Of a stretch of 64,000 nucleotides of DNA, positions 1-11,698 are shown piece after piece (position 1 is the stretch's first letter; each line of letters starts with the position of its first letter). The notes under the pieces were generated by a model. That model made no database searches. It worked only from the letters and a program-made list of their open reading frames with translations, and was not told the DNA's origin. The stretch is from Anisus vortex (taxonomy: Eukaryota; Mollusca; Gastropoda; Planorbidae), in assembly GCA_949126835.1 (NCBI GenBank), contig OX421495.1, positions 22,329,815 to 22,393,814 on the forward strand, written 5' to 3'. The position numbers and the translations under genes are program-made.

Positions 1-509
1 AAAATATTATATTATATATACACTTTACTAGGCCTATAGTCTATATAATATAGAATATACATATAGTCTATTATTTATTATTATTATAAGTATAGTGAAT
101 TAGGCCTCTTTTCTGATGACATTTTATAATAATAATAATGCTACTTTTACTATTTAGGCCTATATAATATAAGTATATAAATAATATACTATGTTGCAGG
201 CCATTGTAGGCATATATATTTATACCAATTTATAGTTATAGCATTATAGCCTTCCCAGTGAGTAACCCAGTCCCAGGTCATAAGAATAAGAGAGTACATA
301 CTTTAACTTTAAGAGTAAAGTAAATAAACGAACTTACTAAGACTAAGTAAGTTAGCCTATTTATCAATTATATAATAATATAATATACTAGTGGTTACGC
401 CCGTCAACATAACGGATAAACGAATGACTACAATGTGTTTTGTTAAGAGAGAAAGAAAAAAAGACTATTACAATACAAACTGGAATGAGAACGTTTCTTT
501 TTGGTATTA
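1..509. other. AT-rich non-coding DNA
   Basis: I see no gene here. The stretch is AT-rich and rich in TA runs, with repeated occurrences of the palindromic motif TAGGCCTA and close variants (for example near 30, 91 and 156). Confidence 0.6.
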
Positions 510-1400
510 ATGTTTTGTATTTTTTCATTGCTCTGGTTGTCCTGACCCTGGCATATGTATAAGAATTGTTGCTGTCAAACTTCTGGTACTACTGTGCCCA
601 TGGGCCTCAAAGACTGGCGTAGTGGGTAAACCGCCGATACATTGCCAATAAGAATACACCGGTGGACGAACGAATGGGGGATAGCCTCCGCAGCGGGTCC
701 GATATCCATTGCACTGCCGAGAGGCCATGGGGTCTCGGTGGAGAGGAAGCAAGGGTAGCTGCAATCGCGTCTCGAGAACGACACGGTGCCTGGATGCCTG
801 CACCTATGGTATAGGATTTGTGCTACCGGGTAACAGGTATAAGAACGAGCCACCGCGATAATGATCTTTAGGAGAACCGCAGTGAACGATCGCTGGCCTG
901 TGGAAGCCTCCCCTGTTACACGGCACGCCACGCCTTCGACATGTCGTGGGTGGCTGGAGCCGGACAGAGATTGCTCAATCCTAAGCGTTACGCCCTGGAC
1001 ACAAGAGCCGAAAGGCTCGTCCTGGGTTTTTTAGAGACTTTTTAATTCGGTATTAAAAAGTAGCGAACAGTTGTGTTGACTTGACTTGATATTAATAATA
1101 TTAAATTATCAATAATATGCTATCTAAAAGAAAAAACAAACTAATACCAAACAGTAAAAAGGTAAATAATAAAAAAACGTAGAGATTAATATTTCAAAAG
1201 AATAAAAACTAAAGTGGAGAACGATTTTTTTCGGTATTTAATTTTGGTTTTTGCTTATTGTAACAATAAAACAGTATGGATAATGTTTCTTTCGGTATTT
1301 AGTTTTTGTTATTCTATATTGTGTCCTGTCGCCCTGACACTGGCACATGCATACAATTTGTTGCTGTCATGCTTCTGGTATTTAAAAGTAATCCTTTATA
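510..1400. repeat. dispersed GC-rich repeat inside duplicated flanks
   Basis: A GC-rich block at about 593-1060 stands out from the AT-rich surroundings. It resembles 38851-39070: both share the order CATGGGCCTC, ACCGGTGG, CGAGAGGCC, CTCGGTGG, GAGGAAGCAA and a GATAATGATCT end. The left flank (about 510-592, with CTGACCCTGGCA and TTGTTGCTGTCA) reappears in diverged form at about 1292-1382, so the block sits between two related copies of another sequence. Near its right end is a hairpin (993-1026) followed by a run of six T. The short ORFs on the minus strand here are not credible genes. The class of element is unknown; a SINE-like or LINE UTR-derived repeat is possible. Confidence 0.5.
993..1032 (+). 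other. GAAA-loop hairpin followed by T run
   Basis: The arms GAGCC and GGCTC close on a GAAA tetraloop. An outer stem CCCTGGAC/GTCCTGGG, with one T-T mismatch and an ACAA bulge, extends it. Six T residues follow. GNRA-type loops are usual in structured RNA, and T runs end RNA polymerase III transcripts. That this is a transcribed RNA end is inference. Confidence 0.35.
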
Positions 1401-2990
1401 ACTTGTCCTTTATAATTCGTATCATTTAATTTATGGAGTGTATATAGTCGCCTATTAAAGGATGTTCTCAATAGCGACGTGAATCCATTAAATAATTAAA
1501 ACATTTGGTTACTTTTACTTAAAAGGATAAATAATGCAAACATCTTTAATGAAAAAAGAAATAGACATTACGTCATACGCTAGTATTTTTTGTAAAGTAC
1601 ACCATTCAAACTCTCCAAGCACAATTGCGGTGCGTAACTTTTAAAAAAGGTCTCGCCACATAAAAACAACAACAGCAGAATTGGGAAAACCCAATAACAC
1701 CATCGCGTTCAACAGAGTATTTCTCGCGTTCAACATAGTAAATGAATGGAAATGGACATTTTTATGTACGGTTATATTTATTTGCATAGATAGATATAAC
1801 ATTTTGGATTTTTTTTAAATCAACACATTCATGATTATAAGTCATAAAATAAAATAATCTTTTGGAGTACGTTTGTCGTTTCCGATTTATACATATTTAA
1901 CTTTTGTCCCGATTAGACAAACGGCTTAAGAGCCTATAGCGAACAAACATATATATATATTATATATATAATATATATATATAAATATATATAAACAAAC
2001 GAACAAACCCACGGTAATTATAGACTCTATAATATAGTAAAACTAAAACCTAAGGCCCTAAGGCCTTAGAAGGCCTAAAGCCTAAGGTGTCTATTAGTGT
2101 CTAATCTAAACTAAAGTCTAAAGTAGTATATATAATATATAGGCCTAAGTACTAAGTAGGGCCTACTGTACAAGTATATAATCATAGTATAGAGTAATAA
2201 AGAAGAGTATATAAATCTTTTAATCTAAGTACCGGTAATCATCCGGTAATGGTAACACTATTTATAAGTGTATCACTAATTTATCACTAATAATTAGAGG
2301 TCTAGACTAGACTAGTAAACTAGTAATAACTAGACTTTAATCTAAGTGTTACTAAGTTTACAGTTTTGAAGTTTGAGAGTGAGTCGACCCAACCGTTGAA
2401 TTGGTTAGGCCGCGGATTAGTAGGCCTAAACTATACATGCTCATATTTTAGAATGTGTCGTATGCTACAATTAAATTTTTGCGATTGTACTTAATGTTAA
2501 TAAATGTATAATATATAGAACTACCTATCAATTCCTTTCAATAAGGTAGCCACGGTAGCTCGCATTGCTTCCGCCATTTTGAAAAGAAACCAGGAAAGTG
2601 ACAAAAAAATATTCTTGATTATTTTTTATACTTTATATCATTTTATTATTATTGTATAAATATATTAAATAATTGCATCTAACTTAAATGTTTGAAAAAT
2701 TTTTGTTACCAAATTTTTTTTTAATTTTATAAAAAATGTATGACTTCTTATACATGATGATACTAAAAACGTATTCAAAAGACCTTACATTATCTGGGGA
2801 AAAAAAATATATTTTTTTAAATATTTTTCCTTTTAATAACAAAAATGGCTTGACAATATGCATCGTTTTTTTAAAAAAGTAAAAGACTTAATTATTATGC
2901 TACTTTTATATTAAATGACAAAGCTATTCCTCTTACATTGTAACGAAATTATTAAAGTACCAACTGGCATAATGTCAATCAACTGTATTG
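1400..2990. other. AT-rich intergenic DNA
   Basis: No gene is recognised. The stretch contains (TA)n at about 1950-1995, many TAGGCCT motifs at 2040-2170, and long A/T homopolymers at 2600-2830. Confidence 0.5.
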
Positions 2991-3069
2991 TGGATATACG
3001 TCCGCTTAGCAACTTTTCCTTTCGTTTTCGTACACAAGAATAATTTGTATAACATTGAACATTCACTTG
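2990..3069 (+). other. probable 5' UTR exon of the TTC9-like gene
   Basis: The sequence ACTTG|GTAAGTTT at 3065-3077 is a strong 5' splice site. The next good acceptor is TTTTTAG at 4307-4313, immediately upstream of the first coding exon. An untranslated first exon ending at 3069 is therefore likely. Its start is unknown; the value given is only approximate. The intron between contains a SINE. Confidence 0.3.
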
Positions 3070-3534
3070 GTAAGTTTATACATAGGCCTACCGGTAAATC
3101 AAATATAAGTAGGCCCTACTGGTGAAATATAGAAAAGCAATTATTAAAATATTAGTTTTAATCAAATGGTATTTAAATAAGTGTATTTTAAATTATTTAG
3201 CCTAATATTAAATGAAAATGAGAAAGCCTAGCCGGCCTAGGCCCTAGGCTTGTACTTGTAGCCTAACTAATTAATAATTAAATTAGTTTATTAGTCTTTT
3301 CTAATTTAAAGTCTTGAGACTATATTTTAGTCTTAGCTTAAATTATTAATAATTAGGCCTAATAATTTTTTTAAAAAGATAGATAGTCACAGTGACTGAC
3401 TGCGACAATATAATATTAGTAGGCCTATGAATCCTATGATTTATTGCCAGTTATTATTATATATTAATATATTCACTACCAGTGGGAAATAATAGATGAA
3501 ATGAATAATAATAGTAGTAAAGAAAAGTACCATG

Positions 3535-3812
3535 TTGGACCAAATTGATCATAATCATTGGGCCAGTGAAGCATTCAACAGTTTCTGTGACCTCGGCATA
3601 GGGCCTACTATTACTATGGGATGTGTGGCCAGCACAATGTCCAGCCACCTTTACTTTACCCGTTACCCCAACCAATATCAGGTACCCATCAGAGCTGGGC
3701 AGACTCAGTGACACCTTCCAGTCCCGGGAACAAAATCTAGCCTTCAATACTTCAACAGATTCGAACCCAGAACCTTTGGTAAGACAGTCAAACACGCTGC
3801 AGCTCGGCTACC
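3535..3812 (-). repeat. tRNA-derived SINE, minus strand
   Basis: Read on the minus strand, the block has a tRNA-like head with the box B motif GGGTTCGAATC, then the body shared with copies at 40865-41110, 47400-47635 and 61846-62085 (CCAGCTCTGATGGGTACCTG, GTAAAGTAAAGG, TGCTGGCCACAC). It lies in the presumed first intron of the TTC9-like gene. Open frames across it on both strands are by-products of the SINE. Confidence 0.75.
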
Positions 3813-4336
3813 ATGTCCCAATGAATAATAAATAATAATACTTATTGTTATTCCCAACTGGCTGTGTAGCAATGTCTCAATTATGCTTCTTATATTTATA
3901 TTATTACTAAATACTTATCTTCCAGTACACAAACGTATTATAATATAAATAGGTAGTGTTTGTTTTGTTTGACAATATAAAAGTCTTTAGCAAAGTTTAG
4001 TGGCACATTCACAGCACTTAATAAGATGTTTATCAGGTCACTTTATTTTCTAAATTGTAATTTCAATCCCAATAAAAAAAAACGCTTATAAATTTCTCAG
4101 TACAACGTAAAAGTAAGATTTTGAAAAGTCTCAGCAAGTTGCTGCATTTTACAAAACTAACAGAGTGGCTGACAGAAATAGGAAATTTTACTAAAAATTA
4201 AAGCAATGTATTTTCAATGAAGGGATTGGATAATTCATTTCTTTTCTGCCATTAGTGAATTTTCATAGTTAAAAATTATTTTAAATAAAAAATATTACAT
4301 TTTCTCTTTTTAGTGACACTACTATTTTTGTCCTCC

Positions 4337-4619
4337 ATGGCAACTAATGCTGACGTTAAGTTAACTGACAGTGAAAAGCTACTGAAAGCAAAAGAATTTA
4401 AAGACAAAGGTAATTCCGCTTACAAAGATGGAAACTTCAGACAAGCAGTAGGTAGCTACCACAGAGCTATTTTATACCTCAAAGGGTTAAGCTCGAATTG
4501 TCCAGATTTATTATCCAGCTTAAGTGGCTTGCCAAGAAATGACAGACAGCCTCCTATGACTCCAGATATGGTAGAAGATGCGAGAGCATTAACTTGTGAT
4601 TGTCACAATAATTTAGCAG
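4337..4619 (+). CDS. TTC9C: TTC9-like coding exon 1
   Basis: The exon opens after the acceptor TTTTTAG (4313); the first ATG is at 4337. It ends at GCAG|GTATAT, so the codon for Ala is split one base into the codon. It encodes the first TPR and the linker to NNLA. Confidence 0.8.
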
Positions 4620-6008
4620 GTATATTACCATGTATTCTCCTTTTAAAAATATATTTTCTCTTTTAATAAAATTCAGCTCTCATGATTGATAGCCTTTAAA
4701 TGGACAATTTCTCAAAATTTACTTTAAAATGTCTAAGTAATCTAAGAAGAACTACCCTAATTTTCTTCTGTGAACTGAAAATGTTATTTTATATTTTTGA
4801 TAACCCTTAGCATGCATGTTGAAAGATCTACAGCCCAAATATGAAAGAATTATTGTGCACTGTAATTTAGCCCTTGAAACTTCACCGAACAATACCAAAG
4901 CACTCTTTCGAAAAGGTGTGGCACAGTATGCATTAGGAGTCTTCGATGAAGCTCTTTCTTCATTTGAGAAAGCAACACCAGGTAAGCTTGTAAAGTGTAA
5001 TACATCAACCTTAGATCAACCTTATTCTATCAATATTACATTCTTAACAATATATTTCCTGGCATAAAACAAACACATGCACACAAAATGGGAAGCTCTA
5101 TTTCATTTTATCAGTATTTTTTACAAAGGAAAACATGCCTGTTTGTGTTCTAAAGGTAAGACAATAAAGACAAATTTCACATATATAAAAAGTGCTCATT
5201 ATAAGTGCTCATTATAAGTGCTCATATTGGCAAATATTTTATTTTAAACATGTACATTTTTATCAAAGTTAGCTAGACAAGTGTAAGTCTTCATTTCACA
5301 AAAACATAACACTAACAATATTTGACAAAAAAAAAGGTTTCAAATTATTAACAACCCCAACATGGACATCACATTCACTTCATGGGTTCCATACACTTAA
5401 CTACTAATGATGAAACATTGACATCATAAAATGTAAAGATATTGTAAAAATGTGTTAATAGTTCTGCAAATATTTTCATAAAAAATATCTCTGGTAGTTA
5501 AAGGGCTTATTGTTGTTTTGTTGTTTTATATTTACCATTTCACAAACGGTTTAGTGCATATAAAGTGAAGCTCCTTCTCTACATCCATCCACACCAATTC
5601 ATCTCCTTTTCCTGCTTGATGAATGCCAGCCCAGTAGAATTATCTGTATCTAAAGTTGAGCTGTCTATTGAAACACATCCTTGTATATTTACTACTTAGA
5701 TTAGTTAGATGTATATTTACTACTTAGATGTATATTTACTACTTAGATGTATATTTACTACGTAGATGTATATTTACTACTTAGATGTATATTTACTACT
5801 TAGATGTATATTTACTACGTAGATGTATATTTACTACTTAGATGTATATTTACTACTTAGATGTATATTTACTACTTAGATGTATATTTACTTACTTCCA
5901 GATGCTAGTGTCAAGAAGTACATAGAACTCTGCAAGGCTGGCATTAAAAAACAGGACAAGGCCATGGCTGAAAAATTCAAAGGAATGTTCAAGTCATCAC
6001 ATAGTTGA
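4337..6008 (+). CDS. TTC9C: tetratricopeptide repeat protein 9 family (TTC9-like), three coding exons
   Basis: Coding exons 4337-4619, 4811-4981 and 5902-6008 join in frame to give 186 residues, close to the length of vertebrate TTC9C. The N-terminal helix pair (KAKEFKDKGNSAYKDGNFRQ) and the segment around CHNNLAACMLKDLQPKYERI are TPR helices. A third TPR follows (TSPNNTKALFRKGVAQYALG), then a basic C-terminal helix. The spacer between TPR1 and TPR2, with a proline-rich TPDM segment, is typical of TTC9 rather than of FKBP or STI1-like TPR proteins. TPR proteins act as scaffolds that bind peptide tails, often of chaperones; this family has no catalytic residues. I chose the ATG at 4337 because the acceptor at 4312-4313 lies just upstream and no earlier in-frame ATG exists in the exon. 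Assignment to 9C rather than 9A/9B is tentative. Confidence 0.8.
4811..4981 (+). CDS. TTC9C: TTC9-like coding exon 2
   Basis: The exon runs from the acceptor CCCTTAG (ending 4810) to the donor CAG|GTAAGC (4982). Joining to exon 1 restores NNLAACMLKD, the expected start of the second TPR. It also carries most of TPR3, ending in FEKATPG. Confidence 0.8.
5682..5892 (+). repeat. 19-bp minisatellite abutting the splice acceptor
   Basis: About 11 copies of a 19-bp unit (TAGATGTATATTTACTACT) run up to within about 10 bases of the exon 3 acceptor of the TTC9-like gene. A few units carry TACG in place of TACT. The array probably contributes the branch point or pyrimidine context of this splice site. 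Confidence 0.85.
5902..6008 (+). CDS. TTC9C: TTC9-like coding exon 3 and stop
   Basis: The acceptor CTTACTTCCAG ends at 5901. Joined to exon 2 the exon reads DASVKKYIELCKAGIKKQD and continues to a basic tail that ends in SSHS and TGA at 6006-6008. Without this exon the ORF would run into the intron. Confidence 0.8.
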
Positions 6009-6264
6009 TCCATCGCCATCATTGCTCAACACAAATAGTTTTTTTTAACTAATGTTGCCGTTTTACTTTGGTTACTGTGGGCAGACTATGAACAAAATAA
6101 TTATATCCAACAGCTTGATATTTTGTCTTATATAGTAGCCATATTTGTCTTATAAGCTACAGATATTTCAGGCTGAGACCACACAGTAATATTGATGTTA
6201 AAAGTTTTTTTTATTTATATATTAATTACACTCTGACAACATTTTATTAAATTTTGTATTATGT

Positions 6265-6270
6265 AATAAA
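6265..6270 (+). terminator. polyadenylation signal of the TTC9-like gene
   Basis: AATAAA lies 257 bases after the stop codon, in the sequence TATGTAATAAAAG, and is the first canonical hexamer downstream. Confidence 0.6.
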
Positions 6271-6299
6271 AGATTTTATCAATTTTTTAAAGAATACAT

Positions 6300-7140
6300 T
6301 TGACTGTTTTTCTTACTTCAGTCTTTCAATGGTAGATTTTCCTTGAAAAGGCTTATAATATTAAGTTTGTCGTTTCTGAATTTTTGACTATACAGATTTG
6401 TTTTGGTTGGACATTTGCAGTATAAAGTTTGCAAAAAAGCAACAACAATTGACAACTAAGCATATTTAGATGTAACGGGTAGAGGTAGGGTTAAATTTTG
6501 AATGGGTAGTGGGAGGGTTAAATTTTGAATAATTTTATTATTATTCTTGTTGACTAGTCATAATTTTAAAAAAAAGTGCTAAAGCTCTTTTTTAAATCAT
6601 AAATCTGTTAACTTATCTATATATATAAAACTCTGTGTGTGTGTTTAACCAATCAAATTGGTTTATTTAAAGACACATGACCTTATTGCCTCATATTTTA
6701 CCTTTGCAATTTGACTTAGCTCACGTGTCCTTGCTAGATGAGTGTATAACGTATTGGTTTGCCATGCGGTTCACCCAGGCTCGATTCTACAGTTAGTCTA
6801 TACTTTTTATTTTCAAAAAAATATTATTTTCAATCAATATTGCTTTAAACAAAAATTGTTAATCCATGGCAACACCGGGCAATTTAGCTTATTGTTAAAT
6901 AAAAATACCTATTTTTAACCCAATTATAATAATAATTTTAAATTGTGTTTTCAGTAAATAATAATTATATTTTTAAATTTATTATGATTATAGCTTTCTG
7001 TTCATAAAGACAATAAAGTTCATTGTAGTTTTAGAAAATTTTATCTGTAGCTTAGGTTATACAGGCTTATTTAATTTTGCCCCGGGGAATTGAGCTTGCT
7101 ATTTATAAGTCACATGCATGTTCACCCTAGATAGACTTTA
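6300..7140. other. intergenic DNA
   Basis: No gene is seen. A short duplication (GGGTAGNGGNAGGGTTAAATTTTGAAT) lies at about 6478-6530; the remainder is AT-rich. Confidence 0.4.
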
Positions 7141-7171
7141 AACCTCACTCACCGGAGTGATCGAATCGAGA

Positions 7172-7435
7172 CTAATCTCTTAGGATTCGGAGGACAAACA
7201 CACTTGTACTACGAAGCACAGCCAGGTTCCCATAAAGGGATGGTGCAAACTGTTGACCATTCCCATCCACTCTTTCCTCCTGCAAGGCAGGGCAGTCTAA
7301 AAGCAAATGCTCGACCGTCTCTTCTGCTTCAAAGCAATGTCGGCACCGCGAATCGAAATTGGGCCTAAATCGTCCAAAATACCCTTTAAACACACCCAAA
7401 TGAAAATCATTTGCCGTTTGTGATGGCAACTGTTG
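7172..7435 (-). pseudogene. LINE C-terminal zinc-knuckle fragment
   Basis: The minus strand encodes about 85 residues with a C-x2-C-x8-H-x4-C zinc motif (CRHC ... VEHLLLDC). This arrangement closes the polyprotein of non-LTR retrotransposons that carry an RNase H domain. No RT or RNase H precedes it here, so it is a severely 5'-truncated copy. It may belong to the same family as the RNase H fragment at 15413-16144, which lacks just this piece. Confidence 0.55.
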
Positions 7436-7479
7436 GCCCCATTAGTCATTAGGTTTAAACCGCATTGTACCGATGTGGG

Positions 7480-7850
7480 AAATCCATATTCGGCGTTCTA
7501 ATGAAGATTCTCAAATGAATGCCGAATTGTTTTCTTTTAGGATTTTTTCTTAAGGCCGACTTCTGAAATGCCCGAATAGAAACCTAATACCCTTAACCTA
7601 ATTAGAATGTGTGAATTTAAACGTTAAGTGGCCATGTGTTTTGGAGTTACACGTATTGAAGTGCTAATAGAGACCAGTTTTATGGCGACTGTGGTTAGAA
7701 GATCTATTTTCTTTCTTCTTGTGATGTTGCCCATATCATTGAATAGCCCCAGGTCATCCCGTGAAGTGGTAAGAGAAAAAAAAGTTTTATGACCGACTCA
7801 GTGGGAGTCTAAGAGTGCGAGGTTTCTTTCATGTTTCTTTCATGCTTCAT
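7480..7850 (+). repeat. direct repeat, copy 1
   Basis: This segment matches about 8590-8860. Both include GGCCGACTT, AGAAACCTAAT, TAGAATGTGTGAATTTAAA, GTTAAGTGGC and AGTTTTATGAC in the same order. The class of element is unknown. Confidence 0.55.
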
Positions 7851-8589
7851 GATACCATGTCAATAGTTTATAATAGCTCTAGGCTATATCTGCCGTCTTC
7901 GTGTTTTTCAATAGATTTAGATCTAGTTATTTGTGTTGTTAGTTTTGAAATACATTAGACTAAATTATATAGATATCTAGTAATAAACGATCTGTATATT
8001 GTTGTTTATAACATTTTCATGTATTTTTAACTGTTTGATGGAATAAACGTTTTTAATTAGTTCTGTTTTTAAAGTTATAAATCGAGTTAGTTTTAGTACC
8101 GTAGATGTTAGAAATTTCAATATCATTTTTTAAATGTTTTTTTTTAGGAATTTAAACATAATTAATAAAGTTTAAGCTCATTTTTAAAATTTTTTTTTTT
8201 TTGTAGAATTTAAATAGGATAGACTAGATCTAATCTAGACCTAGACATTTATAAAAAAATAAATTGTATATTTAAGTTAAAAAAAAATTCTTTATTATGA
8301 ATAGATCTAGATCTAAATCTACCGAGTAAAATGAATACAAATATATTTTTTTGTACTTTCAATTGAGTTTCATTAAAAATATTAAAATAATTTGAAAAAA
8401 AATTCAATACCAGGTAGGTTGATTTAAACATCTAATAGTCTTCAATTTTTTATTATTAATTTTACATTTTTTTCCAGATTTTATTGTATATATGGAATAA
8501 CCCAATTGAGATTAGGTCTTAATATGGCCTTCAAAACGCATAAATGGACTCGATTAGGTTTTCCCCTAATCTTGCCTTATAATTGTTAT

Positions 8590-8860
8590 AATTATAATGG
8601 TTTCAGCCCGCGTTTCCCTGCATGGAATAGGCTCCCTTTTTTTTTTATTACGGGCCGACTTGTAAAATGTCTGACTAGAAACCTAATTGCTCTTGAGATG
8701 ACAGACTTCAATAGAATGTGTGAATTTAAATGTTAAGTGGCAATGTGGTTTGGACACACGTTGAAGCGATAAAAAAAAGAGTTTTATGACCTTTGGTCAG
8801 TAGATGTCAGTAAGAGATTAGTTTCTTGCATTTGCAGTCAAAGTTTTTAGTGTGTTTTTT
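8590..8860 (+). repeat. direct repeat, copy 2
   Basis: This is the diverged second copy of the sequence at 7480-7850, in the same orientation and about 1.1 kb downstream. The 76-residue open frame at 8506-8736 falls in this repeat and matches nothing I know. Confidence 0.55.
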
Positions 8861-8869
8861 TTTTCTCTT

Positions 8870-9898
8870 ACAGCCAATGAAAGAACTCGATGGTGCGTAG
8901 CGCGCCATTTTGTCGATAAAGTTAAAGGCTCTGTTTCTTGATTCACAATTGTTCTAATTCTCTTGTTACTCTTGTAACGAGCAGAGGGATTACATTTTTT
9001 TCTATAAATTCTATTATATACTAGGTAAGCTCATATGCCACGTGACCAACCGAATTGTCGAATAGACCTATATAAGACTTATATGTTAATAAGTTAATAC
9101 TTAATAATTATATTAAATTAGGATTACGGTATTAGTATTACTAGAGTCTAGTATTACTAGTATTAGTATTATTAGGAGTAATAGGAGGTATTAGCCTTAG
9201 GCCCTTAGGTTAGGCCTACCATTTGGAATTTGGTCCATTACCATCTAAATCTAGTCTAGATCTAGACTATCTAGATTAGATAGTCTAAGTCTAAGATAGT
9301 CTTGTCTATTTCAGGCTTAAATTAAATTGTAAACCTTCATTCTTCATATAAATTAATCAATATACTAATATACTAATATAGTATACAGTAGGCCTATAGC
9401 CTATAGGCCTAGATCTAGTTTATAGTATAGGAATATATATATATTATATATATTAATATATTATAATTTATAATATATTAAATATATAGATCTAGGATAT
9501 TGATAGGCTAGCCTATAATTCTATAATTATATAATTTAGTATTATAAAAAAATAGGATAGGCCTACTATGACTATTACTATTATCTATAATTATAATATA
9601 ATGTATTAATATTTTTCTTTTTTATATAACCTCTATACTATATATAATTATATAGCCTACTATAGATCTAGGCCTATAATCCTATATCATAAATAATCAT
9701 ATACCTATAGACTATAGTCTATTAAACTCGAATCATTACAGGAAAAAAGAACAGGTTTATAAAGCTGAATCATGAATTGCATAGACCTAAGGCCTGCTTA
9801 TAATTATAATACTAGTAGTAGTAGGCCTTTATAACTAGACTAGGTAAGAACTAATTAAATTAATAATCCTTTATTTTTATTTTAACAATTTTTTTCAG
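8870..9898. other. AT-rich DNA with a possible first exon donor
   Basis: A moderately GC-rich patch (8880-9000) is followed by CTAG|GTAAGC at about 9022-9030, which could be the 5' splice site of a first exon of the transcript proposed at 9899-13330. From 9050 to 9890 the sequence is TA-rich, with many TAGGCCTA and CTAGATCTAG motifs and nothing else recognisable. Confidence 0.3.
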
Positions 9899-10084
9899 TC
9901 TTATGCTCAGTTATCGGTTGGACTATGGTGTGAAGATTCCAGACAGCAGATGACCACTTAAACACAAGAAGTGGAGTAAGTCACATTAGCCAAATAGTAT
10001 GCCTTCTAGTCTACGCAGATATCATTATAAATAGCCTATATAAAATGAATTTAAATAGATGACAGATGATTATCATTTTTTAAT

Positions 10085-10411
10085 CAAGGCTGCGGCTCTT
10101 CGGACCCGGGTCCCTTTAAAATTAAATGGCTATTCAGACCCAGCGTCTGACAAAATTCTTTAGAACCCATAAAAATATATAAAAAAAAGATGGGGAAAAC
10201 TCAAAATATATTGTAATTCTAACTATATTTTATAGTAAATAGCAAAATAATTACTAAAACAACAAATATATCCATATCCAATATAACCTAACCAATACTA
10301 ACTATTACAAAACAGTTCTATAAAGCCATCCCAAACTTATGCCTATATAAACTAACCGATACTATCTTCTATTACTATTACTAAGTCTATCGGGTCCAAA
10401 TAGCCACTTTG
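10085..10411. mobile_element. short TIR element, class unknown
   Basis: Imperfect inverted ends match: left CAAGGCTGCGGCTCTTCGG, right (reverse complement) CAAAGTGGCTATTTGGACCC. TTTAAT flanks both sides as a possible target duplication. There is no coding capacity. Confidence 0.35.
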
Positions 10412-11698
10412 TTTAATCAATAGGCTACTATGACTATGCAATAATTGTCAATATGATAATTATATATATGCAAACTTATATTATAGGCTATAGCCTACTA
10501 TACAATACGCCTATATATATTAATCAACATGTCCATTAATATTAATATTGAACTATCCTACTATTTGTTGATAGTTATATAGTTATATGACAAGGTCAAT
10601 ATGATTAGACCCTATACTTATACTGCTTTGTAATAGCCTATACCTATAGTCTTAGTTTATGTTTATAGGATTATAGGCCCTACTAATTATAATGTGACAC
10701 TATGACTATTGTAATGTAGGCTTTTTTTTTTATTTGTATTTTAATTAAAAGTTAACAGGAATATTTTTTTTCAGTCTGAAGTTGGAAGCTGTGGAGTGCT
10801 AGTTTGGAGTAGAGTCGAGTCAAAAGTTCAACAGTCTTCTTTTAGGCTGCACCCTGGCCTACAACTATTAGATAACATTCATGCAGTCATCTGATAGAGT
10901 TGATTTTTTAATAAACAGGTGAGTAAGTACCATGTAAAGAAAAGATTAATATAGTAATATAGTGTATAGTATTACTAAATATTAGTAGTATAGATTGATT
11001 AATTGTTACTTCTATTAACCTTAAACTTAGTCTAAACAATAACTAACTAAAGGACTAATATGCCTACTTAAATAAAATTTAAATAGATATAGGCCTAGTG
11101 TAAAAATAAATACAATATATATATTATACATAGGCTCATATATCATGATATTTAAATAGTGAATTTATATTAACTTATTGGACTTGATTGACTTGAACTG
11201 AGGAATTTCTGTAATCCAAGTTTAGCCTTCTATTCATCTTTTTTAAATTTCATAAATATGTTTTGATTATAGTTAAAGCCCATGCTTTATTATTTCATCA
11301 GTCAAGGCATCATTAAGGATTCAATGTTAAATTATTTTCTTTCAGAATCTCGTACTGGAAGGTCTTAGTCTATGCCACTCTATACAGATGATATGGAAAT
11401 AGATGATATAATAAGCGGGTGAGTAAATTATTTGTAAAGTAATAAGTCGAGTTAAAACTAGGCATCTAGGTGCATATACTTGTTAGACTTGTTTAACCAT
11501 AGGTTTCAACCATAGTGTAGTTCTAACAATTTTAATAAATATAATGCTTGAAAACATAATTTAATAAAACTTAGGGGAAGGTAAGGCCAAGGAGAAATTT
11601 ATTTCAATCTGTAAGCTACTAAACCTCACTAAAATGTGCATATTGACTTGTGTTATACTTTATTTTCAAAGCTAAATAAGTCTCTAGTCAGTTGAAAC

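Noticed and set aside
525..931. Two minus-strand frames (92 and 118 codons)
   Set aside because: They overlap each other in a GC-rich dispersed repeat and match no protein family.
5682..5892. CRISPR-like regular repeat
   Set aside because: Units are directly joined without spacers and the genome is eukaryotic; it is a minisatellite. The same holds for the other arrays.
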